From: an uncultured Clostridia bacterium
Lineage (GTDB): Bacteria; Bacillota; Clostridia; Oscillospirales; Ruminococcaceae
NCBI GenBank assembly: GCA_946567425.1
Contig: CAMNXF010000008.1
Location: 1 to 64,000 of the forward strand
Length of the DNA stretch: 64,000 nucleotides
Reading direction: 5' to 3'
The notes below the pieces were generated by a model that did not search any database, had not been told where the DNA came from, and saw only the letters and a program-made list of their open reading frames with translations. A program made the translations under genes and the position numbers. Each line of letters starts with the position of its first letter. Within the stretch, counting starts at the first letter, position 1. Below, piece by piece: positions 8,000 through 17,251 of this stretch.

Positions 8000-9489
8000 T
8001 TCTTCCTTTTGAATACCGGCTCGGCGCGTCTGCCTTTTTCCCGCTTGGCGCGCTCCTGTTCCGCTTTTTCCTGTGCGGCGCGCAGACGCTCCGCCTCTAT
8101 CTGCTCCAACTTTGACTTACTTTTTTCGGCGATATCGAGCAGCATAAGGCGGTTGTTGAACGACGGTTTATCCAGAACGATATCGAACAGCGCGTTTATA
8201 AGCTGCTCCGCCTCTGCGTCGCTGCTTACCAGCCGCCTTTCGATAAGCTCGCGCTTGGTTATGGCTAGCTGACTTATATCGCAGCATTCATCGGTTTCCA
8301 CGATTTCGTTAAGCGCCGCAAGGCTCGCGCGGAGCCTCTGCGTCTGCTCCGGCTCGTTGTCCGACTTGCGGGCGCGGCTGTCGGCTATCTCGCATTGCAG
8401 AAGATCGCGCAGATCGGGCGCGCCCAGCTCGCGGATAAGTCCCTTCAGATCTTTCCTGTCCTCGGGTATGGGCACGTCGTGGTGGTAGATAAGCCAACTT
8501 ATTTCGTCTATCATATTTTTCGGGAACTCCAGCCGCCGCATTATACCCTCGGCGAGCAGCCGTCCTCGCTCGGCGTGACCTTTGAAGTGCCCGTTTCCTC
8601 TGCCGTCAACGAACATACAATCGGGCTTTCCCAGATCGTGAAACAGCATGGCGAAACGTATCTCAGGCTCGGGCAGCGCGTAGCCCACCGCCTTGCATAT
8701 ATGCGTCCACACGTCAAATTCGTGATGACGCGTCTGCTGTTCAAAACCGATACAAGGCTCGATCTCGGGCAGCACATATTTTAATATGTCCGAGTTTTGC
8801 TCCAGCGCCCTTGCCGCGAATTTTCCCATTACAATGCGCTGCAATTCCTCGCGTATCGAACCCGCGTCCGCGTATTCGAAGCACGCGACATTCGCTTTCA
8901 TGCAGTTTCTCGTCTGCTCGTCAATCTCGTACTCGTCCTCCGAGCAATAGCGGATAGCCTGTAAAAGCCGCGACGGCTGTATCGTGAAGCTCTTCGACAT
9001 ATCGTAGATAGTCTCCGCGGTCGGCTTTCCGCCCACCTTTACATTGACCGTCACGTTCTCGCCGATAGCCACGACCTGTTTTATCTCGCCCGTAAGCGCG
9101 CCGCGCCCGTCATACGGGTCGATAAGCCCCGCCTTGGGAGAGTACGCCATGGCGTTCATTGTGAAACCGCGCCGCGCCAGATCAGTTTCGAGATCCTCCG
9201 CGTACATGACCCTGTTGCCAACCACCTCGCGGCGGTACGGCGATATCTGTATCACCATTCCCACGACAGTAACAAGTATCTCCCCGCGTGACATTCCCTC
9301 GTCGGAGATACGGTATTCGCGGAACGTGAACATTATGTCGTTTATCTCCGCGTTGGTCACAATATCAAAATCCTGCGGCGAGTTGCCCAGAATAAGCTCG
9401 CGCACGCAAGCCCCGACAACATAAGCCTCAAATCCCGCGCTCTCAAGGCGCTCCAGAGCCTCGATAACAGGCGCCGGCAAAATGATCAT
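7996..9489 (-). CDS. cca: CCA tRNA nucleotidyltransferase with HD domain
   Basis: This 497-residue enzyme adds or repairs the 3' CCA of tRNAs. The class II nucleotidyltransferase head shows a VVGACVRELILG turn followed by QDFDIVT with the metal-binding aspartates. An RNA-binding helical region with RLLQAIRY follows, and an HD-type domain has LFHDLGKPD near residue 280. The last 35 residues are a Lys/Arg/Glu-rich tail. The ATG at 9489 is chosen over an upstream ATG at 9534 because GGTGGGG lies just upstream and the longer form has no ribosome site. It is translationally coupled to the kinase gene downstream. Confidence 0.92.
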   Translation of the reverse strand: MIILPAPVIEALERLESAGFEAYVVGACVRELILGNSPQDFDIVTNAEINDIMFTFREYRISDEGMSRGEILVTVVGMVIQISPYRREVVGNRVMYAEDLETDLARRGFTMNAMAYSPKAGLIDPYDGRGALTGEIKQVVAIGENVTVNVKVGGKPTAETIYDMSKSFTIQPSRLLQAIRYCSEDEYEIDEQTRNCMKANVACFEYADAGSIREELQRIVMGKFAARALEQNSDILKYVLPEIEPCIGFEQQTRHHEFDVWTHICKAVGYALPEPEIRFAMLFHDLGKPDCMFVDGRGNGHFKGHAERGRLLAEGIMRRLEFPKNMIDEISWLIYHHDVPIPEDRKDLKGLIRELGAPDLRDLLQCEIADSRARKSDNEPEQTQRLRASLAALNEIVETDECCDISQLAITKRELIERRLVSSDAEAEQLINALFDIVLDKPSFNNRLMLLDIAEKSKSKLEQIEAERLRAAQEKAEQERAKREKGRRAEPVFKRKK

Positions 9490-9662
9490 CTGTAATCCCC
9501 ACCTATCCAAAAGCAAACTTGGCGTAATATTCATGCAATTTCAACATATTATCTCATAATAATTATACACCATTTCTCTCCGCAATTCAAGAGAATTTTA
9601 TAACATAATTTTGTATAAAATGACTAATTGGTGAAAACTGCAAAAAATTTTTATAAAAATAC

Positions 9663-9691
9663 TTGCATTTTTGTTTAATATGTTATATAAT
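9663..9691 (+). promoter_or_regulatory. Promoter of the EF-G paralogue
   Basis: TTGCAT at 9663-9668 and TATAAT at 9686-9691 are separated by 17 bases, within an AT-rich gap between two divergent genes. Confidence 0.75.
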
Positions 9692-9771
9692 ATGTATAAT
9701 GAGTTTGCAGAAACCATAAATAGGTGTATTATGTCTGCATTTCAAAATCAAAATCCGGAGGTACTTTTCAG

Positions 9772-11784
9772 ATGAACACATTCAAAGCCGACAACATACG
9801 CAACGTTGTCTTAGCGGGTCACGGCGGCAGCGGTAAGACCGCTCTCGCGGAAGCTATGCTCTTCAAGTGCGGATTAACCGACAGAATGGGAAACACCGCC
9901 GAGGGCAATACAGTATGCGATTTTGACGCGGAGGAGATAAAGCGCAAAATTTCGATAAATGCGTCTATTGCCAATATGACCTGGAACAACACCAAGATAA
10001 ACGTTATCGACGCTCCCGGTCAGTTTGATTTTGTAGGAGGACTTCATGAGGGTATCCGCGCCGCCGAAAGCGTCATCATCACCGTTAACGGCAAGGACGG
10101 CGTATGCCCGGGCACGATAAAATCCTATCAGCTCGCGGTAAAAAATAACAAGGCTTGTATGATGGCTGTCACCTGTATGGAGGTCGAGAACAGCGACTTC
10201 TACCGCGTATTCACGCAGATGAAGACCGTTTTCGGACCGTCCGTCTGCCCGATAGTCGTTCCATATGACAAAAACGGTCCCGTTGAGGCTTACATAAACC
10301 TTTTGACCATGAAAGCGTACAAATACGACAAGAAGGGCGTTCCCACAGAGGTGGAGATGCCCGCGTCCGAGAACCGTATCGCGGGTCTGCGCGCGGCAAT
10401 GGCGGAGGCGGTCGCGGAGACCAACGAGGAGTTTATGGACAAATTCTTTAACGAGGAGGAGTTCACCCAGGACGAGCTTGTAAAGGGTATCCACGACGGT
10501 GTTGCAAGCGGAACGATAACTCCCGTGGTATGCTGCGCGAACGACACGCTTTCGGGCGTTGATATGCTGCTTGACGCGGTAACGAAAATGCTGCCGTCTC
10601 CCAACGAAAGAAAGCTCGAGACTATTGATGGCGCTCCCGCCGATTACGACGAGAACAAGCCGTTTAAGGGCGTTGTGTTCAAGACCGTTGCCGACCCGTT
10701 TGTCGGCAAGATAAGCTATGTAAAGGTGGTTCAGGGTAAATTGACGGCAAAGACCGTTCCCGTTTCGACGGCAGGCTCGGAGCTGCGTTTCGGCAAGCTC
10801 GTCACCGTCTGCGGCAAGAAACAGGACGAGGCTGCCGAGGTATGGGCGGGCGACCTGTGCGCAGTTACGAAAATGGAAGCGAACACCGGCGACACTATCT
10901 GTGACCCAGCTGATACAAAGTCGTTGGCGGGTATGGAGTTCCCGAAAGCGTGCTATTTCAGAACGCTAAAGCTGATACGCGGCGGCGACGAGGGTAAGCT
11001 CTCCACCGCGATAAAGCGTCTGCTCGAAGAGGACCGCACACTCGAATACGTTCACAATCACGAAACACACGAGCGCCTTATCGGCGGTCTTGGCGAACAG
11101 CACCTGGACGTTACGGCGGCGAAGCTCAAGGCGAAGTTCGGTCTCGATGTGGAAATGGTTGCTCCGCAGGTTGCGTACCGCGAGGCAATCCGCAAAAAGG
11201 TCACTATCGAGAGCAAATACAAGAAGCAGTCGGGCGGTCACGGTCAGTACGGACACGTTAAGATCGAGTTTGAGCCGTATGACGGCGATGATCTGGTGTT
11301 CGAGGAGAAGATATTCGGCGGCTCCGTTCCCAAGAATTTCTTCCCCGCTATCGAAAAGGGCTTACAGGAGGCTGCGGAGAAAGGTTCTATCGGCGGCTAT
11401 CCCGTTGTGCGCCTGAAAGCGACGCTGCTCGACGGAAGCTATCACCCCGTAGACAGCTCGGAAATGGCGTTCAAGACTGCCGCGTCCATGGCGTTCAAGG
11501 ATTGTATGAAGATTGCCGAGCCGTATCTGCTCGAGCCGATACAGAGCTTGAAAGTGCTCGTTCCCGACGATAAGCAGGGCGACGTTATGAGCGTGCTGTC
11601 TAAGCGCCGCGGCTCAGTTCTCGGCATGAACAGCATGGGCGACGGTATGACAGAACTCATCGCGGAGGCTCCCGAAGCTGAGATGCTTGACTTTGCGCTC
11701 GTACTGCGCCAGATAACACAGGGTCTGGGCGAGTTTTCGGCGGAGTTCTCGAGATATGAAATGGCGGCTGCGGCTACCAAATAA
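9772..11784 (+). CDS. EF-G-like translation factor paralogue with degenerate G domain
   Basis: This 670-residue protein is homologous along its whole length to elongation factor G; domains III-V are well kept ([36 protein letters not shown], a domain V with DVMSVLSKRRG). The G domain is altered. G1 GHGGSGKT (16-23) is intact. The switch I threonine is Ser61, and G3 is DAPGQ with Gln84 where translocases have the catalytic histidine. At the G4 position, normally NKMD, there is TCME (134-137). A canonical fusA sits at 29225-31312, so this is a second, FusA2-like factor with possibly altered nucleotide handling. The ATG follows a GGAGG site. Confidence 0.85.
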   Translation: MNTFKADNIRNVVLAGHGGSGKTALAEAMLFKCGLTDRMGNTAEGNTVCDFDAEEIKRKISINASIANMTWNNTKINVIDAPGQFDFVGGLHEGIRAAESVIITVNGKDGVCPGTIKSYQLAVKNNKACMMAVTCMEVENSDFYRVFTQMKTVFGPSVCPIVVPYDKNGPVEAYINLLTMKAYKYDKKGVPTEVEMPASENRIAGLRAAMAEAVAETNEEFMDKFFNEEEFTQDELVKGIHDGVASGTITPVVCCANDTLSGVDMLLDAVTKMLPSPNERKLETIDGAPADYDENKPFKGVVFKTVADPFVGKISYVKVVQGKLTAKTVPVSTAGSELRFGKLVTVCGKKQDEAAEVWAGDLCAVTKMEANTGDTICDPADTKSLAGMEFPKACYFRTLKLIRGGDEGKLSTAIKRLLEEDRTLEYVHNHETHERLIGGLGEQHLDVTAAKLKAKFGLDVEMVAPQVAYREAIRKKVTIESKYKKQSGGHGQYGHVKIEFEPYDGDDLVFEEKIFGGSVPKNFFPAIEKGLQEAAEKGSIGGYPVVRLKATLLDGSYHPVDSSEMAFKTAASMAFKDCMKIAEPYLLEPIQSLKVLVPDDKQGDVMSVLSKRRGSVLGMNSMGDGMTELIAEAPEAEMLDFALVLRQITQGLGEFSAEFSRYEMAAAATK

Positions 11785-11810
11785 CGGTCTGATTGTTTTT
11801 TCACATATTT

Positions 11811-11835
11811 ATCGGCGTCGGAAAACGGCGCCGAT
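11811..11835 (+). terminator. Terminator of the EF-G paralogue
   Basis: ATCGGCGTCG and CGGCGCCGAT pair around a GAAAA loop, giving about ten base pairs with one wobble. A T-rich but broken tract follows, 26 bases after the stop codon. Confidence 0.6.
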
Positions 11836-11873
11836 CTTGTGTTGTTTCGCGTTTAAATTTTTCCAAAAAAATA

Positions 11874-11902
11874 TTGACATTTGGGTCAATTTGTGTTATG
11901 CT
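11874..11902 (+). promoter_or_regulatory. Promoter of the chemoreceptor gene
   Basis: TTGACA at 11874-11879 and TATGCT at 11897-11902 are 17 bases apart and precede the start by about 80 bases. Confidence 0.65.
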
Positions 11903-11983
11903 ATAAGTAGCGGTTTTATTTAAACGATATTAAAGATATTGTGGAAAGCCGCCTATTTTTATCGGTGAAAGAGGTTGACTAAA

Positions 11984-14314
11984 GTGGAAAAAGCAAAACA
12001 TTCTCTTAAAGGAAAAATCTTGCTTGTGAGCCTGCTTCTTATGCTGGGGCTTATTCTTAATGTGACTGTGGGCATTATCGTACAGTATGTCCAGACCGAG
12101 AAGAACGTTGAATCTATGCTCGGCGAAAATCTGGACAGCGCTTCAACGCTTGTTGCAAGCGGACTTGAAAATATTACCATTCTGGTAATGGATCACGCTA
12201 ACGACTACGAATTCTGGAACGGGAGTGCCGAAGAAAAGGCGGCTCACGCGCAGATGATTGCAGCTTATGACGACAACGTGAATAATCTGATATTTATGGA
12301 CAGCGACGGCACATTTCATAACGGCGAGATACCGCAGAACGTGATCTCGGCGCTTAATTCCGCTTCGGTGGCAATGACGACCCCTGCGGACGCAAATTCC
12401 AATTTTTACCTCGGCGTGAAAAGGTCGGACGGAGGTATTCTCTGCTCGGAGATGAAAGCGTCCAAGCTGGCGACAATTCTTGCCGGAAGCGCTTGCGATA
12501 CGTTTATTCTTGCAAGCGACGGCAGCGTTATTGCGTCTGAGATCAAAAACAACACTCCGATTACAAACTATTCCAAATATGTTCAAAAGTCCGGCTCTCG
12601 TATGATCGACGTTACTCCGCAGGGCGAGTGGGGGAGTCTCGGTTGCTTTGCGGCGGAGTCTATCGACGGAACAGACGGCTGGACGGTACTTATCAGCGCA
12701 AAGTCGGGTGAATACTACAACGGCATAGTGACTGCGTTCGCAGTAAATGTAGTCGTTATCATATTTATGATAGTGCTGATTCTGCTTGTAAATATCTTTA
12801 TTTCCAGAAGCATTATCAAGCCCTTGGACACCGTTCGCGCAAAGATCACCGAAATGGCTGCGGGAGATCTCTCGGGAGAACAAATAAATATTCGCTCCAA
12901 TGACGAAATGGGAGAGCTTTCTCACGCGGTCAACACAATGGCGGACTTCAATCGTAACATAATCGGCGATATCTCCTACTACGCGGAGGAGATCGCCAGA
13001 CAGAACCTTAGCGTAAAGCCGAGAGCGCAGTATGTGGGCGATTATCTGCCCGTCAAGCATTCACTTGAGCGCATTGTCGAGTCGCTGAGCGAGGTCGTTG
13101 CGAACATCGAGAACGCGGGGCGCGAGGTAAGCGTCAGCTCCGCTCAGATGTCCGGAAACTCCTCTGTGCTTTCTCAGGCGGCGGCGGAAGAGGCGGATAC
13201 CGTTTCGCAGCTCAATAACAGTCTGCACAGTGTTCACGATCAGATAAACGAAAGCGCGGAAAAGGCGGTACAGGCGCGCACAATGACCGAGGAGACCGTT
13301 ACCTCTATGAACGAGGGCAGCGAGAAGATGTCGAGAATGCTTGCCGCAATGAATGAGATCAACACTACTTCCTCGCAGATCGCGAATATAATCAAGACCA
13401 TTCAGGACATCTCTTCCCAGACGAACATACTCTCGCTCAACGCGTCCATTGAGGCGGCTAGAGCTGGCGCGGCGGGAAAAGGCTTCGCGGTAGTCGCGGG
13501 CGAGGTAGGCCGCCTCGCGAACAAGACCGCACAGGCGGCAAAGTCCACCACAGGTCTTATCGAGACCTCACTCAAGGCTGTTGAGAATGGTACGGTCATC
13601 GCGAACGAGACTGCGGAAATGCTCGGTATGATCGTCGGCAAGGCGGGCGAGTCCGCAAAGGTCGTAGAGGAGATCGCCGACGCGTCCACAAAACAGGCGG
13701 AATCGGTAAAGCAAGTCCTCGAGGGTATGAACAGCATTTCCACTGCGGTAAATCAGATAAGCGTTTCCGCAAGAGAGTGCGCGGATTCCTCCGAGTTGCT
13801 CGCGACGCAGTCCTCTATGTTGCATGAGACCGTTGAAAAGTTCGTTATCAACGGCAGCAAGCCGAGAACGGCAGCCGCTTCAAAGCCCGCGCCCGTACAG
13901 AGCGCTCCCAAGCCGACTGTTAAACCTACGCAGACAGTTCCCAAAAAGACTATCAGTCTGCCCGACGATGAGCCTGTTAAGGCAGCACCGAAGCCTGCTC
14001 AGAGCGCTCCCAAGCCGACTGCAAAGCCCGCGCAGACAGCTCCTAAAAAGACTATCAGTCTGCCCGATGACGAGCCGCCCACAATCAAGGAGAGCCCTGC
14101 TCCCGCAGCAAAGCCGGCGGCACCAAAACCGACGGCGCCCAAGCCCGCCGCTAAATCGGAAGCGCCCAAACCCGCGGCATCTTCAAAGCCCGTGATTATG
14201 CTGCCTGACGACGAGGCGACTGTTACGGCTGCTCCGACGGCAGGCAAGGTCGTTTCCAAGGCTACCATGCAGCCCGTAAAACGCACCGTGCGTATGGATC
14301 CCGATAAGTATTAA
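11984..14314 (+). CDS. Methyl-accepting chemotaxis protein with proline-rich tail
   Basis: This is a 776-residue transmembrane chemoreceptor. A first membrane helix at about residues 10-35 is followed by an extracellular sensor region of about 210 residues, a second helix near 247-272, and a HAMP domain (IIKPLDTVRAKITEMAAGDLS). The cytoplasmic signalling hairpin has the conserved tip with QTNILSLNASIEAARAG. The last 150 residues are Pro/Ala/Lys-rich with two copies of KKTISLPDDE and a third variant KPVIMLPDDE. No pentapeptide tether for CheR is evident. GTG at 11984 is chosen because GAAAGAGG stands nine bases upstream; the TTG at 11975 would have no spacing. The ligand is unknown. Confidence 0.9.
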   Translation: MEKAKHSLKGKILLVSLLLMLGLILNVTVGIIVQYVQTEKNVESMLGENLDSASTLVASGLENITILVMDHANDYEFWNGSAEEKAAHAQMIAAYDDNVNNLIFMDSDGTFHNGEIPQNVISALNSASVAMTTPADANSNFYLGVKRSDGGILCSEMKASKLATILAGSACDTFILASDGSVIASEIKNNTPITNYSKYVQKSGSRMIDVTPQGEWGSLGCFAAESIDGTDGWTVLISAKSGEYYNGIVTAFAVNVVVIIFMIVLILLVNIFISRSIIKPLDTVRAKITEMAAGDLSGEQINIRSNDEMGELSHAVNTMADFNRNIIGDISYYAEEIARQNLSVKPRAQYVGDYLPVKHSLERIVESLSEVVANIENAGREVSVSSAQMSGNSSVLSQAAAEEADTVSQLNNSLHSVHDQINESAEKAVQARTMTEETVTSMNEGSEKMSRMLAAMNEINTTSSQIANIIKTIQDISSQTNILSLNASIEAARAGAAGKGFAVVAGEVGRLANKTAQAAKSTTGLIETSLKAVENGTVIANETAEMLGMIVGKAGESAKVVEEIADASTKQAESVKQVLEGMNSISTAVNQISVSARECADSSELLATQSSMLHETVEKFVINGSKPRTAAASKPAPVQSAPKPTVKPTQTVPKKTISLPDDEPVKAAPKPAQSAPKPTAKPAQTAPKKTISLPDDEPPTIKESPAPAAKPAAPKPTAPKPAAKSEAPKPAASSKPVIMLPDDEATVTAAPTAGKVVSKATMQPVKRTVRMDPDKY

Positions 14315-14319
14315 AATTG

Positions 14320-14347
14320 ATCCCGCTGTCGGCGACGGCAGCGGGAT
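14320..14347 (+). terminator. Hairpin between chemoreceptor and galM
   Basis: ATCCCGCTG pairs with CAGCGGGAT just after the chemoreceptor stop codon. The stem is strong, but a T-run is lacking, so it may terminate poorly or only protect the message end. Confidence 0.5.
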
Positions 14348-14380
14348 ACTTGTAAAGAATTTTATTCAGGAGGAACTTTT

Positions 14381-15421
14381 ATGAGCATTGAATGTAAGGA
14401 ATTTGGCTACTGGCAAGGATACCGCTGCCATCTGGTAACACTGAAGAACAAAAGCGGTCTGTCTGCGGCGTTTACCGATTTCGGCGCGGCAGTGCAGTCG
14501 CTGTGCGTTCCCGACAAGGACGGAAAGCTTTCGGACGTAGTTTTGGGCTACGATACCCTTGACGGGTACGTTAAGGGCGATTCTTGCCACGGCGCGACTA
14601 TCGGACGTTACGCGAACAGAATAGGCGGCGCGAAATTCACGCTGAACGGCAAGGAATACAAGCTCACCGAAAACGACAACGGAAACAGTCTGCACGGCGG
14701 CGAATTCGGATACAACAAGCGGCTCTGGACTATCGAGAAGCTCAGCGACGGTGACGAGCCCGCAGTGACTTTTGGTCTTACAAGCCCCGACGGCGAGGAG
14801 CATTTCCCGGGAACGGTAAAGATCAAGGTCACTTTCACGCTTTTGGATAACGGACTGCACATCAGGTACAACGCCGTTTCCGACAAGGACACGATCTTCA
14901 ATCTCACCAACCACTCCTACTTCAACTTAAAGGGCGAAGGTGAGGGAGACATCAAGGATCATATTGTGAAAATCAACGCCGTGAAATACACGCCGGTTGA
15001 CGGCGAGCTTATCCCAACGGGCGTTATGGCTTACGTTACGGGAACGGCATTTGATTTTCAGACGCCCAAGCCCGTCCGCACGGATATGGACAACGGCAGA
15101 CTTCCCGACGGCTATGACCATAATTTCGTGCTTGGCGAGGGCAAGCAGATGCGCACGGCGGCGGTAGTGACCGAGTCCGTGAGCGGACGTGTTATGACCG
15201 TCCGCACCGACAAGCCCGCTATCCAATTGTACATCGGTATCGGTCTGAAAGGCGAAACGGGCAAGGGCAATCACAGATACGATAAGTACGCGGGACTGTG
15301 TCTCGAAAGCCAGTACTGTCCCGATTCCCCCAACAAGCCGCAGTTCGGGAGCTGCGTGCTCAAGGCAGGTGAGGAGTACTGCTTCACCACCTCTTACACG
15401 TTCTCGACTGTTGACGATTAA
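14381..15421 (+). CDS. galM: Aldose 1-epimerase (galactose mutarotase)
   Basis: This 346-residue enzyme interconverts alpha and beta anomers of galactose and related sugars in the cytoplasm. Family signatures are visible: GATIGRYANRIGGAKFTLNG with the substrate-binding Arg, NLTNHSYFNLKG with the catalytic His, DHNFVLG, and a C-terminal LCLESQYCPDSPN stretch with the catalytic Glu. A strong CAGGAGG site stands upstream. There is no signal peptide. It fits with the neighbouring glycoside hydrolases, especially the GH27 alpha-galactosidase at 26551-27810, whose galactose product would need epimerisation before Leloir metabolism. Confidence 0.93.
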   Translation: MSIECKEFGYWQGYRCHLVTLKNKSGLSAAFTDFGAAVQSLCVPDKDGKLSDVVLGYDTLDGYVKGDSCHGATIGRYANRIGGAKFTLNGKEYKLTENDNGNSLHGGEFGYNKRLWTIEKLSDGDEPAVTFGLTSPDGEEHFPGTVKIKVTFTLLDNGLHIRYNAVSDKDTIFNLTNHSYFNLKGEGEGDIKDHIVKINAVKYTPVDGELIPTGVMAYVTGTAFDFQTPKPVRTDMDNGRLPDGYDHNFVLGEGKQMRTAAVVTESVSGRVMTVRTDKPAIQLYIGIGLKGETGKGNHRYDKYAGLCLESQYCPDSPNKPQFGSCVLKAGEEYCFTTSYTFSTVDD

Positions 15422-15436
15422 GATATAATAAGCAAA

Positions 15437-15468
15437 CAGGCTCGGATAACGCGTCCGAGCCTGTTTTT
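15437..15468. terminator. Bidirectional terminator between galM and GH13
   Basis: CAGGCTCGGA and TCCGAGCCTG form a perfect ten-base-pair stem followed by TTTTT on the plus strand. The convergent GH13 gene ends six bases away. Confidence 0.88.
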
Positions 15469-15473
15469 GTATG

Positions 15474-17033
15474 TTATACCTCGAAATATCCCGCAAAGCA
15501 AGGCGGAACGGTGATTTTCCCGTTGTCGACAGACAGTCCGCTGCCTACCGAATAAATTTTCTCCTTTAAGGAGTATTCGCAGTCAAACGCCGCCGCTCTG
15601 TCTGAGGGGTTTATTATCACGAGTATCCTTTCGTTTTCCGCACTTCTGAGATATGCCAGCGGATAGGTGTTCTTTTCGGCGTACAGGAACTCGATCTCTC
15701 CGCAGCTCTGCAAGGCGGGGTGCGACTGCCGAACGGCTATAAGGGACTTTATCTCGCTGTAGAGCGAATTTTCGTCAGACATCTGCGACTTCACCGTCGG
15801 GCGGTCGGGGCTGTCGTCCTGTTTTATGTAGAGCTTATCTGACGGCGCGGAGCTGAATCCCGCGTTCGTGGAGTTATCCCACTGCATGGGCGAACGCGAA
15901 CCCGTTCTTCCGTAGCCGCCCTCGACCGACGCGAGATTTTCCACATAACGCATACCGATCTCATCGCCATAATAGATAAACGGCGCACCCGGCATTGACA
16001 GCAAAAACACGAACGCGGTTTTAAGGTCGTTTTCGTAACAGCCGCGGGCAAGTCTGTCCATATCGTGATTTCCCGACGGTATGCAGATAAGCCCCTTTTT
16101 GTCGGACTTTTCGTAATTCTCGATATACTTTTTCACGAACTCGGAAACGTCGCCCTTGCCGCGTTTTGAGAAAAACGGCTCAGTACAGCGGAACAGGTCG
16201 TTGTAATGCGACGGTCCGAAGTGCAGCAGAAAATCCATGTGAAAGCCGCCCAACAGGGATTTATCGGGCTCGCCCCACTCAGAGACCATTGCCGCCTCGG
16301 GAAACTCATTGTCGAGAAATTCGCGGACGTTCTGCCATAATTTTATCGTGCCCTTGCCGTCCTCGTCGTGCTTTACCAACGAACCCGCCATATCGACGCG
16401 GAAACCGTCGCAGCCCATTCCGAGCCAGAACCGCATAATATTTTTAAGCTCCCCCAAAGTAGCCTGCGCGCCCCGGCTGTCCATGGGCTGCTGCCACTTT
16501 TTATCGGGATCGGGCTTGTAAAATCCGTAGTTCAGTGCGGGTTGGTGGGAGAAGAAATTCACCGCACACGAACCGTCTCTGTCGGAAATTCCACGAATGC
16601 AGCCCATTCCCTCGGGAGACTCCCATATACTGTCCGTCCAGACATAGCGGTCGGTAAACTCGTTTCTTTCCGCTTTCATCGACTCCCTGAACCACTTGTG
16701 CTCAACGGAGGTATGCCCCGGGACAAGATCGAGAAGTATGTGCATTCCGCGTTTGTGAACCTCGCGGAAAAGCCGCTTCAGATCCTCATTCGTGCCGTAG
16801 CGCGGAGCAGCTTGGTAATAGTCGGAAACGTCATACCCCGCGTCGCCGAACGGCGATTTAAAGCACGGGTTCATCCATATTGCGTTGCAGCCGAGCTCCT
16901 TTATGTAGTCGAGCTTGCCGATAATTCCGTTAAAATCCCCTATACCGTCGCCGTTGCTGTCGCAGAACGACTGAGGGTATATCTCGTAAAAAACCGCGTT
17001 GTCAAGCCATGCAGGCTGATTTGTTTTGCTCAT
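15474..17033 (-). CDS. Alpha-amylase family (GH13) glucosidase
   Basis: This 519-residue protein is an intracellular GH13 enzyme acting on alpha-glucosidic bonds. The N-terminal barrel begins with VFYEIYPQSFCDSNGDGIGD; the calcium-like loop NGDGIGD is that of oligo-1,6-glucosidase and trehalulose-type subfamilies. Conserved regions are LLDLVPGHTS, GFRVDM with the nucleophile Asp, AMVSEWGEP with the acid/base Glu, and GNHDMDR with the third Asp. A beta-sandwich C-terminal domain follows. There is no signal peptide. The exact substrate (isomaltose-type oligosaccharides, maltodextrin or other) is not settled by motifs alone. Confidence 0.9.
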   Translation of the reverse strand: MSKTNQPAWLDNAVFYEIYPQSFCDSNGDGIGDFNGIIGKLDYIKELGCNAIWMNPCFKSPFGDAGYDVSDYYQAAPRYGTNEDLKRLFREVHKRGMHILLDLVPGHTSVEHKWFRESMKAERNEFTDRYVWTDSIWESPEGMGCIRGISDRDGSCAVNFFSHQPALNYGFYKPDPDKKWQQPMDSRGAQATLGELKNIMRFWLGMGCDGFRVDMAGSLVKHDEDGKGTIKLWQNVREFLDNEFPEAAMVSEWGEPDKSLLGGFHMDFLLHFGPSHYNDLFRCTEPFFSKRGKGDVSEFVKKYIENYEKSDKKGLICIPSGNHDMDRLARGCYENDLKTAFVFLLSMPGAPFIYYGDEIGMRYVENLASVEGGYGRTGSRSPMQWDNSTNAGFSSAPSDKLYIKQDDSPDRPTVKSQMSDENSLYSEIKSLIAVRQSHPALQSCGEIEFLYAEKNTYPLAYLRSAENERILVIINPSDRAAAFDCEYSLKEKIYSVGSGLSVDNGKITVPPCFAGYFEV

Positions 17034-17163
17034 AACAAAACCCCTTTCAAATAATGTCGGTCACGGATAAATGAATGCTTCTATATGATATAATACTGCA
17101 AAATAGCGCAGATTTCAAGCAGAATAACACTATTTGATAATACAATAATACTTTTTCGCGTAA

Positions 17164-17203
17164 CAAAAACCGCGCTGCAAGCCGATATCGGCACAGTGCG
17201 GTT
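17164..17203 (-). terminator. Terminator with palindromic loop
   Basis: AACCGCGCTG at 17168-17177 pairs with CAGTGCGGTT at 17194-17203 (one mismatch), enclosing a perfect GCCGATATCGGC palindrome. On the minus strand TTTTTG follows the stem, so it ends transcripts of the decayed gene at 17252-17908. Confidence 0.75.
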
Positions 17204-17251
17204 CTCGGTTTTTAAGCCGTTTTCTGTTTCGGCTAAAAGCGCCATTTTCGG

